Of a stretch of DNA of 64,000 nt, positions 18,085-27,865 are shown in pieces; position 1 is the first letter of the stretch, and each line of letters starts with the position of its first letter. The stretch is from the NCBI RefSeq assembly GCF_001543285.1, contig NZ_CP014164.1, forward strand, positions 1,054,001 to 1,118,000, read 5' to 3'. The translations under genes and the position numbers were made by a program. This stretch comes from Aerococcus viridans (GTDB lineage Bacteria; Bacillota; Bacilli; Lactobacillales; Aerococcaceae). The notes below the pieces were generated by a model. It was not told the DNA's origin. It did no database searches and saw only the letters and a program-made list of their open reading frames with translations.

Positions 18085-19035
18085 TTAGTAGCCTTTTTCT
18101 TTAGAAACGACATTGACTGATAAATCGCCATCTTTCGTGTAAGCTGTTAAGTTAGCTTGGAATATCTTGTAAGTTTCAATTGCAAAGTGTTCTACTTGAC
18201 CAGTCATATGTGGCGTCACATCAATCTTGTCATGGGCCCAGAAAGGATGGTCTGCTGGCAAGGGTTCTTCTCTAAAGACATCAAGGGATGCATAGTCAAT
18301 GTCACCTTTATCAATAGCTTCAATTAAGTCTTGGTCTACAATGGCTGAGCCACGACCTACATTAATAAATAAAGGTTTCTTTTCTTGGCGACTGAAATAA
18401 GCTGCGTCAAAGACGTTTTTTGTGGCAGCTGTTTCAGGAAGAACATTGACGATAATGTTGGCGTCAGTGACTTTTTCAAAACCGTCCGCTGTTTTAACTG
18501 TTTGATCAAAATAGTCTACATCGCGTCCTGATGTATTCACGCCGACTGTTTCTAAACCGAATGCTTGGCCAATACGGGCGATTTCTTTCCCTACATTACC
18601 GGCACCAAACACGACCATTTTCTTTCCAGGCAAAGACATATGTTGAGCATATTCCCAATGTTGTTTTTCTTCACGCGCCTTATAAATATGTAAACTCCGG
18701 TAGTAGTTCAAGATGTATCCAAAAACGGTCTCTGCAATCGGTATCGCATGAATCCCACTCATGTTGGTGATTTGAATCTTTTCATCAGTGACAATTTCTT
18801 TAGGCAATTGATTGATGCCAGCGAATTGGACTTGAATCCAGCGAAGGCTATCATAACCATTCGCTGCATATTTTTCAGCTAAATCCGCATTCCAACCATA
18901 TTGGATTTCAATATTGGGGAAGTCTGCGTCGGTCAATTGATCCGCCATTTTCACCTGGTAATTGCTTGCTAAGTCTTTGATATCATCGATTTGCCAATCC
19001 TTTACAAGGTTTGCAATGGCTAATATTTTTTGCAT
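18085..19035 (-). CDS. D-isomer-specific 2-hydroxyacid dehydrogenase family protein
   Basis: 316 residues. The Rossmann NAD-binding motif is VFGAGNVGKEI (about 141-151). Catalytic residues can be placed at Arg in NVGRGSAIVDQ, Glu in REEPLP and His in TPHMTG. The family reduces 2-oxo acids to D-2-hydroxy acids or the reverse; it includes D-lactate, D-hydroxyisocaproate and glyoxylate reductases, which the sequence does not separate. GGGAGG precedes the ATG on the minus strand. It stands alone, convergent with the SDR-hydratase pair. Confidence 0.88.
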   Translation of the reverse strand: MQKILAIANLVKDWQIDDIKDLASNYQVKMADQLTDADFPNIEIQYGWNADLAEKYAANGYDSLRWIQVQFAGINQLPKEIVTDEKIQITNMSGIHAIPIAETVFGYILNYYRSLHIYKAREEKQHWEYAQHMSLPGKKMVVFGAGNVGKEIARIGQAFGLETVGVNTSGRDVDYFDQTVKTADGFEKVTDANIIVNVLPETAATKNVFDAAYFSRQEKKPLFINVGRGSAIVDQDLIEAIDKGDIDYASLDVFREEPLPADHPFWAHDKIDVTPHMTGQVEHFAIETYKIFQANLTAYTKDGDLSVNVVSKEKGY

Positions 19036-19173
19036 AGTGTGCGCCTCCCTAAAGTATTTTCTCTATTGTATCATTCATTATTTAACTTGCGGAAGCAAAT
19101 GCCCTTTTCCGGAAATAGGGCTATGCATTTGAAAATACCTGACCTGTTATTCGTATTTGTGTCAGATTTTTGC

Positions 19174-19179
19174 TATAAT
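19174..19179 (+). promoter_or_regulatory. Extended -10 element of the phoH operon promoter
   Basis: TGCTATAAT gives a consensus -10 (19174-19179) with an extended TGn. The -35 region is poor, as is common for extended -10 promoters. Confidence 0.55.
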
Positions 19180-19210
19180 TTATTTAATACGAAAAGGGGG
19201 AAGTTTTCAT

Positions 19211-20179
19211 TTGACAGAATCTGCAATCAGTAAAAGTGTAGCCTTGATGAATCCAGCATTAGCCGTACAACTATTTGGTACTGAGGACCGTAATCTTTCT
19301 TTGATTGAACAAGCTTTTGAGGTGCAAATATTTGCCAGAGATGAGCAAATTGAAGTGACCGGACAAGAAGCGGATGTTGCCCAAGTGATTGATTTACTGA
19401 CTGAATTACAAGTTATTCTACAATCAGGTATCACAATTGGTGAACGTGATGTGGTTACTGCGATTAAAATGGCAAACAGTGGGACTTTGAACCACTTTGT
19501 AAGTCTATATGAAGAGGAAATTGGCCGGACCTTTGAAGGGAAAGCTATTCGAACAAAAACTGTAGGTCAACGTCAATATTTACACGCTGTCAATAAACAT
19601 GCCATTACTTTTGGGATTGGACCAGCTGGTACCGGGAAAACTTTCTTAGCAGTGATGATGGCCGTCCAGGCTTTAAAACAAGGACGGGTAAAGCGGATTG
19701 TCCTAACGCGTCCAGCAGTTGAAGCAGGGGAAAGCTTAGGTTTCCTACCTGGTGACTTAAAAGAGAAGGTTGATCCTTACTTACGGCCAATTTATGATGC
19801 CCTATATACTATTTATGGCCGGGAGCATACTGAACGCTTACTGGAACGTGGCGTGATTGAAGTGGCACCACTTGCTTATATGCGAGGTCGGACTTTGGAA
19901 GACGCTTTTGTCATTCTTGATGAAGCACAAAATACAACGGTTGCCCAAATGAAGATGTTCTTAACTCGTCTTGGTTTCGGGTCTAAGATGATTGTTAATG
20001 GAGACAAGACGCAAATTGATTTACCTAGAGGCGCTAAATCTGGGTTAATCGACGCGGAAAGACACTTGCAGGGGATTAAAGATATCGACTTTGTGCACTT
20101 TACAGCGACTGATGTTGTTCGTCACCCAGTGGTTTCAGCAATCATCAATGCCTACGCCAATGAAGATAAGGGAAATTAA
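19211..20179 (+). CDS. phoH: PhoH family P-loop ATPase
   Basis: 322 residues from a TTG at 19211, behind GAAAAGGGGGAAG. The reading could be extended to 19157, but that would include the promoter. Walker A is GIGPAGTGKTFLA and Walker B is FVILDEAQN; the N-terminal region is a KH-like domain typical of PhoH. Members bind RNA and are linked to ribosome or RNA metabolism, consistent with ybeY next door. It opens the phoH-ybeY-dgkA-era-recO block that is widely conserved in Firmicutes. Confidence 0.93.
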   Translation: MTESAISKSVALMNPALAVQLFGTEDRNLSLIEQAFEVQIFARDEQIEVTGQEADVAQVIDLLTELQVILQSGITIGERDVVTAIKMANSGTLNHFVSLYEEEIGRTFEGKAIRTKTVGQRQYLHAVNKHAITFGIGPAGTGKTFLAVMMAVQALKQGRVKRIVLTRPAVEAGESLGFLPGDLKEKVDPYLRPIYDALYTIYGREHTERLLERGVIEVAPLAYMRGRTLEDAFVILDEAQNTTVAQMKMFLTRLGFGSKMIVNGDKTQIDLPRGAKSGLIDAERHLQGIKDIDFVHFTATDVVRHPVVSAIINAYANEDKGN

Positions 20180-20213
20180 TGATAGATATGGCAAATAGAA
20201 AAAAGGTGAAAAA

Positions 20214-20690
20214 GTGTTAGATTTAATTTTTGAAGATAAGACGAATGAGCTATCTAATAAAGATGAAGAGATGTTGCATGAGTTGTTGGATTTTGCAGCA
20301 GGTTATTTGAAACTTACTGGAGAAATTGACTTATCTTTAACCATCGTGAATGATGCAGAAATTCATGAAATCAATAAAACTTACCGCAACATTGACCGTC
20401 CAACTGACGTGATTTCTTTTGCGATTGAAGATTTAGGTGAGGATGAATTAGCAGTTATGGGCTTACCAGAGGATATGCCACGTGAATTGGGCGATCTTTT
20501 CATCTCAATTGATAAAGCACGTGAACAAGCAGCTGATTATGGCCATTCTTTTGAACGTGAACTAGGCTTTTTAGCTGTCCATGGATTCTTGCATTTGAAT
20601 GGTTATGACCATATGAATGAAGTAGATGAAAAGGAAATGTTTGGCCTACAGAAAGAGATTTTAGATGCTTATGGACTCAAAAGAGCGTAA
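20214..20690 (+). CDS. ybeY: Endoribonuclease YbeY, rRNA maturation factor
   Basis: 158-residue single-strand endoribonuclease needed for 16S rRNA 3' maturation and ribosome quality control. The zinc motif HGFLHLNGYDH (HxxxHxxxxxH) is intact near the C-terminus, and NIDRPTDVISF is the other family signature. The start is GTG with AAAAAGGTG upstream. The 3' end overlaps dgkA by 26 bases. Confidence 0.96.
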   Translation: MLDLIFEDKTNELSNKDEEMLHELLDFAAGYLKLTGEIDLSLTIVNDAEIHEINKTYRNIDRPTDVISFAIEDLGEDELAVMGLPEDMPRELGDLFISIDKAREQAADYGHSFERELGFLAVHGFLHLNGYDHMNEVDEKEMFGLQKEILDAYGLKRA

Positions 20691-21090
20691 ACAAGTACCA
20701 AAACCACCAAAAGTAGATAAGAACCATAATTTTTTTGAATCAATGGGTTATGCCTTAAGCGGGATAAAATTTGCCTTTGGCCATGAACGAAACATTCGTT
20801 ACCAGATTCTGGGCTTGATTTTAGTCATGTCGGCCGCTTGGTTTTTTGCTTTGTCCATTGAGAAGTGGTTAATTTTAATTTTAACCTGTGCTATTGTGAT
20901 CTGTATGGAAATTACCAATACCATTGCTGAGTGGATTATTGATTTAGTGACTGACAACCAATACCATCCCATTGCAAAAAATGTGAAGGATGTAGCGGCT
21001 GGTGGCGTACTGATTTCATCTACAATGGCTGTAATTATTGGCTTGTTAATTTTTGTACCTGAGATTTTATTTTTTTTCAAATTAATATAA
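20665..21090 (+). CDS. dgkA: Diacylglycerol/undecaprenol kinase, small integral-membrane type
   Basis: 141 residues with three membrane segments (about 48-68, 70-90 and 112-135). The family signature [15 protein letters not shown] contains the catalytic glutamates. In Gram-positives this enzyme phosphorylates undecaprenol, recycling the lipid carrier for cell-wall synthesis. It overlaps ybeY, so translation is probably coupled. ATGs at 20665 and 20671 are both possible starts. The cytidine deaminase gene often found between dgkA and era is missing here. Confidence 0.93.
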   Translation: MLMDSKERKQVPKPPKVDKNHNFFESMGYALSGIKFAFGHERNIRYQILGLILVMSAAWFFALSIEKWLILILTCAIVICMEITNTIAEWIIDLVTDNQYHPIAKNVKDVAAGGVLISSTMAVIIGLLIFVPEILFFFKLI

Positions 21091-21107
21091 AAATAAGGAG
21101 ACTATTT

Positions 21108-22106
21108 TTGAATATAGAAGATTTTAATATAAATGATTTTGACAATATTGAGGATTTAGAAAAATTATTAGAGGACGACGGCGACCAAGCTGGCGATGAC
21201 TTTGATGGATATAAGTCAGGATTTGTGGCAATCGTTGGCCGTCCTAATGTTGGGAAATCAACCTTTTTAAACCGCGTTGTGGGGCAAAAAGTAGCCATCA
21301 TGTCTGACAAGGCACAAACAACACGTAACAAAATCCAAGCGGTTTATACAACGGATGAAGCGCAAATTGTTTTCATTGATACACCAGGTATTCATAAACC
21401 CCATAATGAGTTGGGCGAATTTATGAATAAGTCAGCTTATCAATCACTAGAAGAAGTAGATGCCATCTTAATGTTGGTGAATGCGGAAGAACCGATTGGC
21501 CCTGGTGATAAATTCGTCTTTGAAAAGATTAAAAACTACAAGACCCGTAAGTTCTTGGGCGTTAATAAAATCGATAAAGTGTCACCAGAGGCGCTAGCTG
21601 AATTTATGCAAACTATCCCAAGCCCAGAATCTTTTGACGGGATTATCCCACTATCTGCTTTAAACGGGAATAATGTGGAAACATTAATCGACACTTTGGT
21701 TGATCTATTACCGACTGGTCCGCAATACTACCCATCTGAATTTATCACTGACCATCCAGAATACTTCGTAGTTTCTGAGTTAATCCGTGAGCAAATTCTA
21801 CTAAATACCTATGAAGAAATTCCACATTCAGTTGCTGTTCAAGTAGACTCCATGCAAAAAGATGAACTGGATCGCGTGCATGTGTATGCGACCATTATCG
21901 TTGACCAAAAGAGTCAAAAAGGAATCATCATTGGTAAGGGCGGTAAGATGATCAAGAAAATTGGTGTTGAAGCGCGTAAGGAAATTGAAAACTTACTAGG
22001 TTCAAAAATTTATTTAGAACTTTGGGTGAAAATTATCAAGAACTGGCGTAACAACAAGGCCAACTTAGGTGACCTTGGCTACAATCATAAAAACTATAAG
22101 GGTTAA
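21108..22106 (+). CDS. era: GTPase Era, ribosome assembly, with acidic N-terminal extension
   Basis: Era binds the 3' end of 16S rRNA during 30S maturation. The GTPase motifs are GRPNVGKS (44-51), DTPGIH and NKID, and the C-terminal KH domain contains [15 protein letters not shown]. The protein has 332 residues against about 300 in most Firmicutes. The excess is an N-terminal stretch of some 36 residues rich in Asp, Glu, Asn and Ile before [10 protein letters not shown]. The start is TTG at 21108 with AAGGAGA upstream; no alternative start closer to the G domain has a good binding site. Confidence 0.96.
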   Translation: MNIEDFNINDFDNIEDLEKLLEDDGDQAGDDFDGYKSGFVAIVGRPNVGKSTFLNRVVGQKVAIMSDKAQTTRNKIQAVYTTDEAQIVFIDTPGIHKPHNELGEFMNKSAYQSLEEVDAILMLVNAEEPIGPGDKFVFEKIKNYKTRKFLGVNKIDKVSPEALAEFMQTIPSPESFDGIIPLSALNGNNVETLIDTLVDLLPTGPQYYPSEFITDHPEYFVVSELIREQILLNTYEEIPHSVAVQVDSMQKDELDRVHVYATIIVDQKSQKGIIIGKGGKMIKKIGVEARKEIENLLGSKIYLELWVKIIKNWRNNKANLGDLGYNHKNYKG

Positions 22107-22181
22107 TGACAAGCAAAAGTCAGTTCTAGCTATCATAAAAATCGAAACACATTGACATGAGTATTGAAAGGGGACAAGACC

Positions 22182-22982
22182 ATGCGAAAGGACCAATACG
22201 CGCGTTTCGATGGGATTGTCCTTTTTACGCGTAAATACAAAGAAAAAGACCTACTGATTAAAATATTCACCAAGGAATTTGGTAAGCGGATGTTTTTCAT
22301 TAAGAATATTCAACGGCAGAATAATGGTTTAAGGGAAATTGCCTTTCCTTACATGCGGGCCTCGTTTGTGGGAACCATCAACGATAAAGGTTTCTCCTTC
22401 TTAAATGATACGGACGATGTTCTATTTCCTAAGACAACCATCTCAGACATCCAGGCCAATGCCTACGCAGCCTACATGACAGGTTTGACTGATGCCGCCT
22501 TTGAAGATTTTATCAAAGAAGACAAGGTTTTTGACTTGCTCTGGCACGGTCTAGGCAAAATAGAAGCCGGTGTCGATCCGTCAGTCGTGGCCAATATATT
22601 TGAAATTCAATTGCTGCCGAAATTTGGGGTGGCCCCCAACTTTAGGTCATGTGCTATTTGTGGCCGTGATCAAGGCCGTTTTGACTATTCCATGCAATAT
22701 GCTGGCGTTTTATGCGAACAACATTTTCACATGGATGATAGGCGTCTCCATTGGTCACCACGGGCAAGTCATTTTATTCGACTGTTTAGTCAAATACCAT
22801 ATGACAAACTAGGTCAAGTGGACTTACAGGCGACAACAAAAACTGAAATTCGGCAAGCCTTGGATGATCTTTACGAAGAGTATGTAGGGATCCACTTAAA
22901 AAGCAAGCATTTTATCAGTCAGATGGAAACTTTCGTCAATCCGCTTGACGACAAAAGAGAAAAAAAGTATGATAATAGCTGA
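22182..22982 (+). CDS. recO: DNA repair protein RecO
   Basis: 266 residues from the ATG at 22182, behind GAAAGGGGA; an upstream TTG at 22164 overlaps that site and was rejected. There is an N-terminal OB fold (FDGIVLFTRKYKEKDLLIK), a helical middle and a zinc site (CAICG...LCEQH). RecO loads RecA onto SSB-coated DNA together with RecR. The promoter of the downstream glycine T-box lies inside the 3' end of this gene. Confidence 0.95.
   Translation: MRKDQYARFDGIVLFTRKYKEKDLLIKIFTKEFGKRMFFIKNIQRQNNGLREIAFPYMRASFVGTINDKGFSFLNDTDDVLFPKTTISDIQANAYAAYMTGLTDAAFEDFIKEDKVFDLLWHGLGKIEAGVDPSVVANIFEIQLLPKFGVAPNFRSCAICGRDQGRFDYSMQYAGVLCEQHFHMDDRRLHWSPRASHFIRLFSQIPYDKLGQVDLQATTKTEIRQALDDLYEEYVGIHLKSKHFISQMETFVNPLDDKREKKYDNS
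22945..22973 (+). promoter_or_regulatory. Promoter of glyQS, inside the recO 3' end
   Basis: TTGACG (22945-22950), 17 bases, TATGAT (22968-22973), placed just before the glycine T-box leader. Confidence 0.7.
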
Positions 22983-22989
22983 ATAAAAG

Positions 22990-23196
22990 AAGTGCAGTGA
23001 AAATACTAAGTAAGAAGATGTAGATTCCAAAGCGAAGCCGGATAGTGGGAGCGGCTGGATTGAAACCTTGTGAAGGCATATTGGAGCACTTAACAATAAA
23101 GCGCTAATGGATCTTATCCGTTAGAAGTAGGGTGGAACCGCGAGATAATCGTCCCTATGTGTTTGTTTTTTCAAATACATAGGGGCTTTTTAGTGT
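22990..23196 (+). promoter_or_regulatory. Glycine T-box riboswitch controlling glyQS
   Basis: T-box motif GTAGGGTGGAACCGCG (about 23127-23142). The specifier loop reads GAA-GGC-A with the Gly codon GGC at 23075-23077, four bases before the conserved TGGAG. The terminator, with arms CCCTATG and CATAGGG (about 23153-23190), is followed by T residues. Uncharged tRNA-Gly should turn on glyQ-glyS. Confidence 0.95.
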
Positions 23197-23251
23197 CTTC
23201 TGATGTATTTGACCACTGTCACAATAGATAAAAAATGAGGAAGTGAACATC

Positions 23252-24169
23252 TTGGCAAAAAATCATAAAACATTTCAAGATATAATTTTAACGTTACAAA
23301 ACTACTGGGCTGAACAAGGTTGTTTAGTTTTAAACGCTTATGACACAGAAAAAGGTGCTGGTACCATGTCACCTTATACTTTCTTGCGTGCAATTGGTCC
23401 TGAACCATGGAACGCTTGTTACGTAGAACCTTCTCGTCGTCCAGCAGATGGTCGTTACGGTGAAAACCCTAACCGTCTATACCAACATCACCAATTCCAA
23501 GTCGTGATGAAACCAAACCCAGATAATATTCAAGAATTATACATTGAAAGCTTGAAACAATTAGGGATTGACCCATTAAAACATGACATTCGTTTTGTAG
23601 AAGACAACTGGGAAAACCCATCACTTGGTTGTGCTGGTTTAGGTTGGGAAGTTTGGTTAGATGGGATGGAAGTCACCCAATTTACTTATTTCCAACAAGT
23701 TGGTGGTTTAGAGTGTAAGCCTGTTACCTCTGAATTAACATATGGTTTGGAACGTTTAGCTTCTTACATCCAAGAAGTAGATTCAGTTTACGATATTGAA
23801 TGGGTTGAAGGCGTTAAATATGGTGAAATTTTTGGTCAAGCAGAATACGAGCATTCAGTTTACTCATTTGAGGAATCGGATGTAGATATGTTATTCTCTG
23901 CCTTCAATAAATATGAAGCTGAAGCCTTGAAACAAATCGACAATGAATTAGTCCACCCAGCTTATGACTACATTTTGAAATGTTCACATGCATTTAACTT
24001 ACTAGACGCGCGTGGTGTGATTTCTGTTACTGACCGTGCCGCTTACCTTGCTCGTATCCGTAACATGGCCCGCCGTGTAGCTAAAATGTTTGTGAAGAAA
24101 CGTGCTGACTTGGGTTACCCATTGTTAGACCGAGAAACAGCAGAAGCGTTATTGAAGGAGGAAAAATAA
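23252..24169 (+). CDS. glyQ: Glycyl-tRNA synthetase alpha subunit
   Basis: Catalytic alpha chain of the bacterial alpha2beta2 GlyRS. The TTG at 23252 is 11 bases after GAGG and gives 305 residues (MAKNHKTFQ); a GTG at 23243 is too close to that site. Class II motifs are visible ([20 protein letters not shown], and [14 protein letters not shown] near motif 3). The stop overlaps the glyS start by one base (TAATG). Confidence 0.96.
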   Translation: MAKNHKTFQDIILTLQNYWAEQGCLVLNAYDTEKGAGTMSPYTFLRAIGPEPWNACYVEPSRRPADGRYGENPNRLYQHHQFQVVMKPNPDNIQELYIESLKQLGIDPLKHDIRFVEDNWENPSLGCAGLGWEVWLDGMEVTQFTYFQQVGGLECKPVTSELTYGLERLASYIQEVDSVYDIEWVEGVKYGEIFGQAEYEHSVYSFEESDVDMLFSAFNKYEAEALKQIDNELVHPAYDYILKCSHAFNLLDARGVISVTDRAAYLARIRNMARRVAKMFVKKRADLGYPLLDRETAEALLKEEK

Positions 24170-26247
24170 TGAGCCAACATACATTTTTATTTGAAATTGG
24201 TTTGGAAGAAGTACCTGCTCAATACGTACGTAATGCCGTGAACCAATTAAAATCACTAGTAGAAAACTTTTTATCAGACAACCGTTTAACTTTTGACAAT
24301 GTCGAAACATTTGCGACACCGCGTCGTTTGACTGTACGTGTTAATGGCTTAGCCGACAAGCAAACAGACTTTTCTGAAGTAGCTAAGGGACCCGCTAAAC
24401 GTATTGCTCAAGATGAAGAGGGTAATTGGACCAAAGCTGCCCAAGGTTTCGCACGCGGTAAAGGTGCTTCTGTTGAGGATATTTACTTTGAAGAAGTTAA
24501 AGGTGAAGAGTATGTCTTCATTAATATTTCGCAACCAGGTAGCCAAGCGGCTGACATTTTACAAGATGTAGTTTCAGTTATCGACCAAATGTCATTCCCT
24601 GTTTCAATGCACTGGGCTTCGTATGACGTTAAATACATCCGTCCAATCCACTGGATGGTTGCCCTATTAGATGACCAAGTCTTACCGTTAACTTTCTTGA
24701 ACCTAACAGCTTCAAATATCTCACGTGGACACCGTTACCTAGGTTCTCAAGAAGTTGTGATTGTGGATGCCAATGCTTATGAAGCAGCCTTAGCTGATGA
24801 ATTTGTTATTGTAAAACAAGACGAACGAAAAGCATTAATCGAACAACAAATCGAGCAATTAGCGAGTGAAAACAAATATCAAATCGATATCGATGCTGAC
24901 TTACTTGAAGAAGTTACCCAAATTGTTGAATACCCAACTGCCTTTATCGGCAACTTCGACGACAAATACTTAGCGTTACCGGATGAAGTATTGATCACTT
25001 CAATGAAGAACCACCAACGTTACTTCTATGTTAAAGACCAAGCAGGCAAATTGTTGCCATTGTTCTTAGCTGTTCGTAACGGTAACGCTGAACACTTAGA
25101 TAATGTCCGTAAGGGTAATCAAAAAGTCCTGACTGCACGTTTGGAAGATGGTTTCTTCTTCGTCAATGAAGATAAAACCAAAACAATTCAAGACTTCCAA
25201 GACCGTTTAGCTAAGGTAACTTTCCATGCTGAAATTGGTTCCTTACAGGAAAAAATGGCCCGTACTGGTCAAATCGCCAAATATCTAGCCGAAAAATGGT
25301 CTGGTCAGTTAGCTGACGTCCAAACCGGAGACATCACTCGTACTGGTGAAATCTACAAGTTCGATTTAATGACCGGTATTGTGGATGAATTCTCAGAATT
25401 ACAAGGGATTATGGGTGAAAAATATGCCTTAGCCTTTGGTGAAGCACCTGCAGTTGCTACTGCTATTCGCGAACATTACATGCCAATTTCTGCTGAAGGT
25501 GAATTACCTGCTAGTCAATTGGGTAAATTGTTTGCTGTGTCAGATAAACTAGATTCAGTGATTTCATTCTTTAATATTGACCGCATTCCTTCTGGTTCAA
25601 ACGATCCATTTGCATTACGTCGACAAACATCAGGAATTGTGCGGATTCTAATCGAAAATGAGTTAACTTTTGATTGGAAAACTGATATCATTAGTATCTT
25701 GCAGACTGTTTATGGTATTGAAGACCAAGAGCGCCTAGTTGAATTGCAAACAGCTTTAAGTCAATTTGTAAATGACCGCTTGAAAGCTATCTTAAATGAC
25801 CAAGAAATTCGTTATGATATTGCGGATGCTGTTTTGCAAAGCCATTCAGCGGATGTCTTAAGAAAATTAGCGGCAAGTAAAGTCTTACAAGCAGCTAGTG
25901 AAAAAGCGTCATTTAAAGAAACGCTTGAAGCATGGAACCGTATTTTGAACTTGGGTGCGAAAGCACGTGAATTAAATGTCCAAGATGTTACAATAGAAGA
26001 AAGTCGTTTTGAATCAGATTCAGAAGTTGCATTATTTAATGCTGCTAAAGGGTTAGAGATGACAAATGACATGCAGAACAACTATAATCAACTTGAGGCA
26101 TTAACACCAGTTATTACTGAATTCTTTGATAACAACATGGTATTTGCTGAAGACCAAACGGTACAAAACAACCGTTTAGCCATCTTAAGCATGATTGCGC
26201 AAGCAATTTTAACGCTTGCTGATACAAACCGTATTAACACGAAATAA
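24169..26247 (+). CDS. glyS: Glycyl-tRNA synthetase beta subunit
   Basis: Beta chain of GlyRS, 692 residues, the normal length. The N-terminus FLFEIGLEEVPAQYVRNAV, the HD-like middle region and the C-terminal anticodon-binding domain are all present and uninterrupted. It binds tRNA-Gly and completes the alpha2beta2 enzyme. Translationally coupled to glyQ, under the same T-box. Confidence 0.96.
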   Translation: MSQHTFLFEIGLEEVPAQYVRNAVNQLKSLVENFLSDNRLTFDNVETFATPRRLTVRVNGLADKQTDFSEVAKGPAKRIAQDEEGNWTKAAQGFARGKGASVEDIYFEEVKGEEYVFINISQPGSQAADILQDVVSVIDQMSFPVSMHWASYDVKYIRPIHWMVALLDDQVLPLTFLNLTASNISRGHRYLGSQEVVIVDANAYEAALADEFVIVKQDERKALIEQQIEQLASENKYQIDIDADLLEEVTQIVEYPTAFIGNFDDKYLALPDEVLITSMKNHQRYFYVKDQAGKLLPLFLAVRNGNAEHLDNVRKGNQKVLTARLEDGFFFVNEDKTKTIQDFQDRLAKVTFHAEIGSLQEKMARTGQIAKYLAEKWSGQLADVQTGDITRTGEIYKFDLMTGIVDEFSELQGIMGEKYALAFGEAPAVATAIREHYMPISAEGELPASQLGKLFAVSDKLDSVISFFNIDRIPSGSNDPFALRRQTSGIVRILIENELTFDWKTDIISILQTVYGIEDQERLVELQTALSQFVNDRLKAILNDQEIRYDIADAVLQSHSADVLRKLAASKVLQAASEKASFKETLEAWNRILNLGAKARELNVQDVTIEESRFESDSEVALFNAAKGLEMTNDMQNNYNQLEALTPVITEFFDNNMVFAEDQTVQNNRLAILSMIAQAILTLADTNRINTK

Positions 26248-26283
26248 AAGCAAAATAAAAGAAATTGAAAGGAGGGGTAACAC

Positions 26284-27609
26284 ATGTCAACATTTTTTGA
26301 TTATGCCAAGATCTGGGTAAAAGCAGGTAAGGGTGGCGACGGTATGGTTGCCTTTTTACGAGAAAAATATCGTCCAGATGGAGGTCCAGCTGGAGGAGAT
26401 GGCGGTCGCGGAGGCGACATCATCTTCAAAGTTGACGAAGGGTTAAGAACCTTGATGGATTTCCGTTACAACCGTCACTTTAAGGCAAAACCAGGTGAAA
26501 ATGGTATGCCAAAAGGTATGTACGGTCGTGGTGCAGAGGATATGTATGTCGCTGTACCCCCTGGAACTGTTGTCAAAAACTTTGACACTGGTCAAATTAT
26601 TGGTGATTTAGTGGAGAACGGTGAAGAGCTCGTCGTTGCACATGGTGGTCGTGGTGGCCGTGGGAACATGAAATTTGCGACCCACAACAACCCGGCACCA
26701 GAAATCGCTGAAAATGGTGAACCAGGTGACGAAATTACCCTACAACTAGAATTGAAATTGATTGCTGATGCTGGATTAGTTGGTTTCCCATCAGTTGGTA
26801 AGTCAACCTTATTATCGGTTGTCACAGCGGCAACACCTAAAATTGGTGATTACCACTTTACGACCATTACACCAAATTTAGGTGTGGTAAATACTCGTTC
26901 GCATGAATCTTTTGTATTAGCCGATTTACCAGGGTTAATCGAAGGGGCTGCTGAAGGTATTGGTTTAGGGTTCCAATTCTTACGCCACGTTGAGCGTACT
27001 AAGGTGATTTTACATGTAATTGATATGGGTGGTTCTGAAAACCGCGACCCATTTGACGACTATGTAGCTATCAACAAAGAATTAGATAATTATGATGACA
27101 ATTTGATGTCTAGACCAACGATTATCGTTGCCAATAAAATGGATATTCCTGAAGCTGAACTATATATTGAAGAATTTAAGGAAAAACTTGCAAGCTATTT
27201 TGCAGAAAACTATCCAGATTTAGAATTGCCAGAAATTTTCCCAATTTCAGCTTATACTAGAGAAGGTTTAGATCCTTTAATGGACCATACGGCTGAATTG
27301 ATCCGTTTAGAAGAAGCGCGCATTGCTGAAGAAGGTAAACAAGCGTCTACTGAAACAGTGGTTTATGAAATTCCTGAAGACGAAGAACCACCATTCTATG
27401 TGGGCCGTGAGTCAGATGGGACCTTCTACTTATACGGTGACAAAATTGAGAAAACATTCAAGATGGCGAACTTGGAATATGATGAGTCGGCATTACGATT
27501 TGCTCGTCAGTTGAAGAATATGGGTGTTGATAAAGCCTTGGCTGCACGTGGTGCGAAGCAAGGGGATATTATCCGTATCTTAGATTACGAGTTCGAATTC
27601 CAAGAATAG
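26284..27609 (+). CDS. obg: GTPase Obg (CgtA), 50S assembly
   Basis: 441 residues in three domains: the glycine-rich Obg fold (about 1-158, with [13 protein letters not shown]), the G domain ([22 protein letters not shown]) and a C-terminal OCT domain (about 365-441). Obg binds the large subunit and couples GTP or ppGpp levels to ribosome assembly. GGAGGGG precedes the ATG. It follows glyS by 36 bases but belongs functionally with era and rnz. Confidence 0.96.
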   Translation: MSTFFDYAKIWVKAGKGGDGMVAFLREKYRPDGGPAGGDGGRGGDIIFKVDEGLRTLMDFRYNRHFKAKPGENGMPKGMYGRGAEDMYVAVPPGTVVKNFDTGQIIGDLVENGEELVVAHGGRGGRGNMKFATHNNPAPEIAENGEPGDEITLQLELKLIADAGLVGFPSVGKSTLLSVVTAATPKIGDYHFTTITPNLGVVNTRSHESFVLADLPGLIEGAAEGIGLGFQFLRHVERTKVILHVIDMGGSENRDPFDDYVAINKELDNYDDNLMSRPTIIVANKMDIPEAELYIEEFKEKLASYFAENYPDLELPEIFPISAYTREGLDPLMDHTAELIRLEEARIAEEGKQASTETVVYEIPEDEEPPFYVGRESDGTFYLYGDKIEKTFKMANLEYDESALRFARQLKNMGVDKALAARGAKQGDIIRILDYEFEFQE

Positions 27610-27618
27610 TAGGTGTGA

Positions 27619-27715
27619 CAAAAGTCGTTTAGGATCGACGCACTTCCCAAAAGTTGAACAATTACTGTAAAGTAATTGGCGCATTTTTGGAAGTGTCGGA
27701 AAATTCTGACTTTTG
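27619..27715. repeat. 97-bp near-perfect palindrome downstream of obg
   Basis: Three nested arm pairs: CAAAAGTC with GACTTTTG, CGACGCACTTCC with GGAAGTGTCG (one bulge), and CAATTAC with GTAATTG around a six-base loop. There is no T run directly after it, so it is not a standard terminator. Function unknown. Confidence 0.7.
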
Positions 27716-27780
27716 CAACCTGATATCATGAGTATTGTTGGTGGGCATGCGACGCTTTAGTCTCAGACCCACTGAAAGAC

Positions 27781-27833
27781 GAGCGCACATTGAACAGGGA
27801 GACTTGGATTTAATGTGCGCTCTTGATTTTTTA
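27781..27833 (+). terminator. Terminator between obg and rnz
   Basis: 11-bp stem GAGCGCACATT (27781-27791) with AATGTGCGCTC (27812-27822), followed by an interrupted T run (TTGATTTTTT). Confidence 0.7.
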
Positions 27834-27865
27834 CGAATATATAAAATAGAAATGAGCGAAAAAAA

